NCBI GenBank assembly: GCA_947462335.1
Contig: OX381717.1
Span: forward strand, 49,023,523 to 49,087,522
Length of the DNA stretch: 64,000 nucleotides
Origin: Harmothoe impar
Lineage: Eukaryota; Annelida; Polychaeta; Phyllodocida; Polynoidae
Reading direction: 5' to 3'
Below, piece by piece: positions 61,366-64,000 of the stretch. The first letter of the stretch is position 1; each line of letters opens with the position of its first letter. The notes below the pieces were generated by a model, which did not search any database, was not told the origin of the DNA, and was given only the letters and a program-made list of their open reading frames with translations. The position numbers and the translations under genes were made by a program.

Positions 61366-64000
61366 ATTGTATTGAAGTTGTTATGTGGGGTCTAGAGTGA
61401 TAATACTTTTAAGTGGCAGGGGAAACGTGCAGACATCGATCGCCAAGTTTAGCATAATAAGATTAAATTTGGTGTGTCCTACTATCTCAGGCCTGCCAGG
61501 TTTACACGGTATCTCGATATTTTAGTTTACCATTTTAACACAAGATGGCAGGTCATTTCAATCACCTCTTTCTAAAGTAGTAATAGAAATTTGACATCGC
61601 TGCATGACTTGACACATAACTGATGCATTCCCCATTCACAATTCCAGCACTATAATATCATTGTAGTGGTGGAATTGTGAACTAAAGTGCACAGGTGACC
61701 ATGGCCTCACGAACAATATGCCTCAGACAGAATTTTCACCATATTTTTATGTAACATAAAATGTAAGTGAGGTAAAAGCTCTTATGGGTGAATAGGTATA
61801 ACCTTTATACACTATTTTATGGAAAAAAAACATAGGGGACCTTTTTCACCAAAATATGAAATGCTGGTCGCGAATGTCAATGAACCTGAATAACTGACCA
61901 TAAAATATGCAGTGAATCTATTAATTTCAGACCTATTCAAATTTCTCTACTATTTGAATATAAAAGTGCCTGGCTATCATTCTAGCTCATTCTATGAAAT
62001 TGTATCTACACAGATGTTGAGCTGAGTATTGATTAACCCTCCCACCGCCAGATTTATCTGTTTTGCCAAAAGTGTGAAAAAATATTAATATCAAAATTGA
62101 AATGAAGTGCTCGCATAGCTACGTTCCTGGTCAACACTAATGCAATGGAGCATGTGAAACAGGATTTTATAAGCCTTAATATGATACCAAACATGGGGTG
62201 CTTTGACTAGGACTTACAAGTCCGAAAATATTCTCATCAATTTTCAGTAATATTTATTTATTCAGCTCACAGTATTAGGTCCTGGGTATCAGGTGCTCTG
62301 GCCGCTATATAGCGGCCTACATGCGGCAAGAGATATGAAAGGTCATTAGGTCTTCCTCACGCGCACCAACTGACCTTTGTCTCCAAGCAGAGTCCTAGTC
62401 CTACCGTCAGGTAGGATAGTGTGGGCCAGTCTGGCTGCTACACTTGGCTACCTGTGCTACCTGTGTACAGACCCCTGTCCTTTCCTTGCTCCCCACAGTG
62501 TTGTAGGTATGCAGGCCATGTGCTTTAAGGACCGCAGCAATGTTGACACAAAGCAGAGGGGGAACTTTGCTAAATGTGGGTATATCTCCAGTTTAATGCA
62601 AAATTGTGTGTTCTGCATCCCAGTAATATGATTTATTATTCAAATCCATGAGATTATGGCATTTTAATGCATCCAAATGCATGCATTTTCACCAGAATGC
62701 GATGCTCAAAGCAGAGGGGGAACTTGGAGTTGACTACCCTGTTTCTGTTACCAGAAACACCTGACCTCCCCCCGAGGTTTAGCTCAGTGGTGGCCCGTGG
62801 TCTTCCTATAATAACCTACTTATTGCCTACCTGGATAACCAACAGTAGCCTTTTCAATATATTTATTGGATAAGATTACATAGGCTATCTATGCCACTCA
62901 CTGATAGTGGGATATCACTGATACGGGAACGTTCACAAATGATGTTACCTATATTGAGATCTTTTTCAAGAGGGCTAGTCCCCTCCCCCCTTCCCATTAT
63001 TTTCGGTAAATTGACCAGTTCAAATTTAAGGCCAGGTCACTAAAATCAAAGGCATCCCCCGCCTCTAGCCGGTGGGGTTATTTACGAATGTTCCCTACAA
63101 ATAATGATATATTAGGGATATGTTCACAGCCGCAAGTATATCTGCTCGTACTTTATGAAGTGATAAGCTTCAATGGGGTAAGATTCATTAGTGTCTAGGA
63201 CATGGTTGAATAAAGTTATTAAATAGATATGCAGACATGCACTAAATAAGTCGTTTTAAGTTCTGCACAGGTCATAGAGGTGCACCGGTCATAGAGGTGC
63301 GCCAGTCATAAAGGTGCCCCTGTCATAGAGTTTCAACTTGTATCGATTTGGTGAGACAGTCACATAGCCCATTATTTTTTGGGGAAAGTGTAGGACGTCG
63401 TCTAGAACAGCAAAATGGACCATATGATATGGTACATACAGACCCAACCTATTGGAGAAGAAAATTTGATTTCCTAAAAAATCTCGATCCACCAAGACCC
63501 GTCTCATGACAATTTTCAATGCTTTGGTGCTTTTAAAGGGGTACAGTACTCTTTACTTCCCACCAATAGATTTTCTCAGGATTACAGCAGTTACTTCTCA
63601 CATGTATTACCGTGGAAAAGTGGAAAAGAAATAGGACTGTCCGGTCAAAATAACCAGATTAGGGCATTGGCTCATTAGTAACTTGTATGAAATTATTGAA
63701 ATGAACATAACTTGATTTAAAGATTCATGATCTAAACAGCTGGTTCTAACCTTGATTCTTTTTCAAATCACATAATATATATCAGTACATCCAATAAAAA
63801 ATAAAGATGTGGTGATATTTATGGGAAATATACCTCAAAGTCCAACAATGACAGGGAAAAAACATATTTCCTTCAGATGTCATCCAAAATAAAAAAAGAT
63901 CCTACCAACATAATCCTCTCTAGATTAGAAATCTCGAACAATTGTACACTTGGGCACAACACGAATTAAAATGGCACATAGCGGCACTCGTTTTCCCATA
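61366..64000. other. Right end of window, no gene recognised
   Basis: AT-rich. A perfect small palindrome GGCCGCTATATAGCGGCC lies at about 62297-62314; four 20-bp units of GGTCATAGAGGTGCACC-type lie at 63268-63334; AAAGCAGAGGGGGAACTT occurs twice (62551 and 62707). No exon could be confirmed. Confidence 0.45.

Noticed and set aside
62340..62440. Minus-strand segment reading like a C-terminal exon (LPDGRTRTLLGDKGQLVRVR then stop)
   Set aside because: The peptide looks protein-like, but the upstream acceptor has no polypyrimidine tract and no partner exon was found in the window, so I did not call it.
1..64000. CRISPR array, rRNA or tRNA genes
   Set aside because: None seen; the genome is eukaryotic, and the direct repeats present are minisatellites or transposons.

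Overview
The window is eukaryotic, almost certainly an invertebrate metazoan. Genes are split by GT-AG introns, there are homologues of animal proteins (a copper type II DBH-like monooxygenase, a Rab GTPase, a ninjurin, a GT92 glycosyltransferase), and most of the remaining DNA is transposon-derived with many homopolymer G/C runs. A marine deuterostome or lophotrochozoan would fit; I cannot name a species from sequence alone.

Layout. 193-1482 (+): a single-exon GT92 (DUF23) glycosyltransferase. 2457-13672 (-): a complete 12-exon MOXD1/DBH-like monooxygenase whose exons join in phase to 635 residues with all six copper ligands. Its 4 kb first intron holds a 29-bp minisatellite. 13970-17169: a nest of miniature inverted-repeat elements, several with 3-bp TWA target duplications. 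17170-29618 (-): an intact, very young Ty3/gypsy-type LTR retrotransposon with two 521-bp LTRs differing at 2 positions, gag, pol in the -1 frame, and a large third ORF of 1164 residues that is not an envelope. 29859-30492: an inverted-repeat element carrying RFX X-box-like sites. 30665-31995 (-): a small three-exon gene of unknown function, with a recurrent 20-bp motif in the kilobase upstream. 32000-47270: gene-poor repeat-rich DNA with further MITE copies. 47273-50607 (+): a six-exon divergent Rab GTPase. 52375-54451 (-): a three-exon ninjurin. 55917-59233 (-): a non-LTR (CR1/Jockey-group) retrotransposon with an open endonuclease/RT ORF. 59234-64000: microsatellite and minisatellite tracts and no recognised gene.

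The cellular genes look functionally unrelated and do not form a cluster. The most unusual unit is the LTR element. It has a short leader, a PBS compatible with tRNA-His, a -1 gag/pol arrangement, AT-hook-like motifs in the pol tail, a third ORF with paired zinc-finger-like motifs plus a C-terminal coiled coil, and a strong excess of the hexamer TTCGAA. Intact ORFs and nearly identical LTRs indicate recent transposition. The second theme is a set of related MITE families sharing a GGGAG...TCATT...CAG end followed by long G runs. Their copies lie in introns of MOXD1 and the Rab gene and in intergenic DNA.
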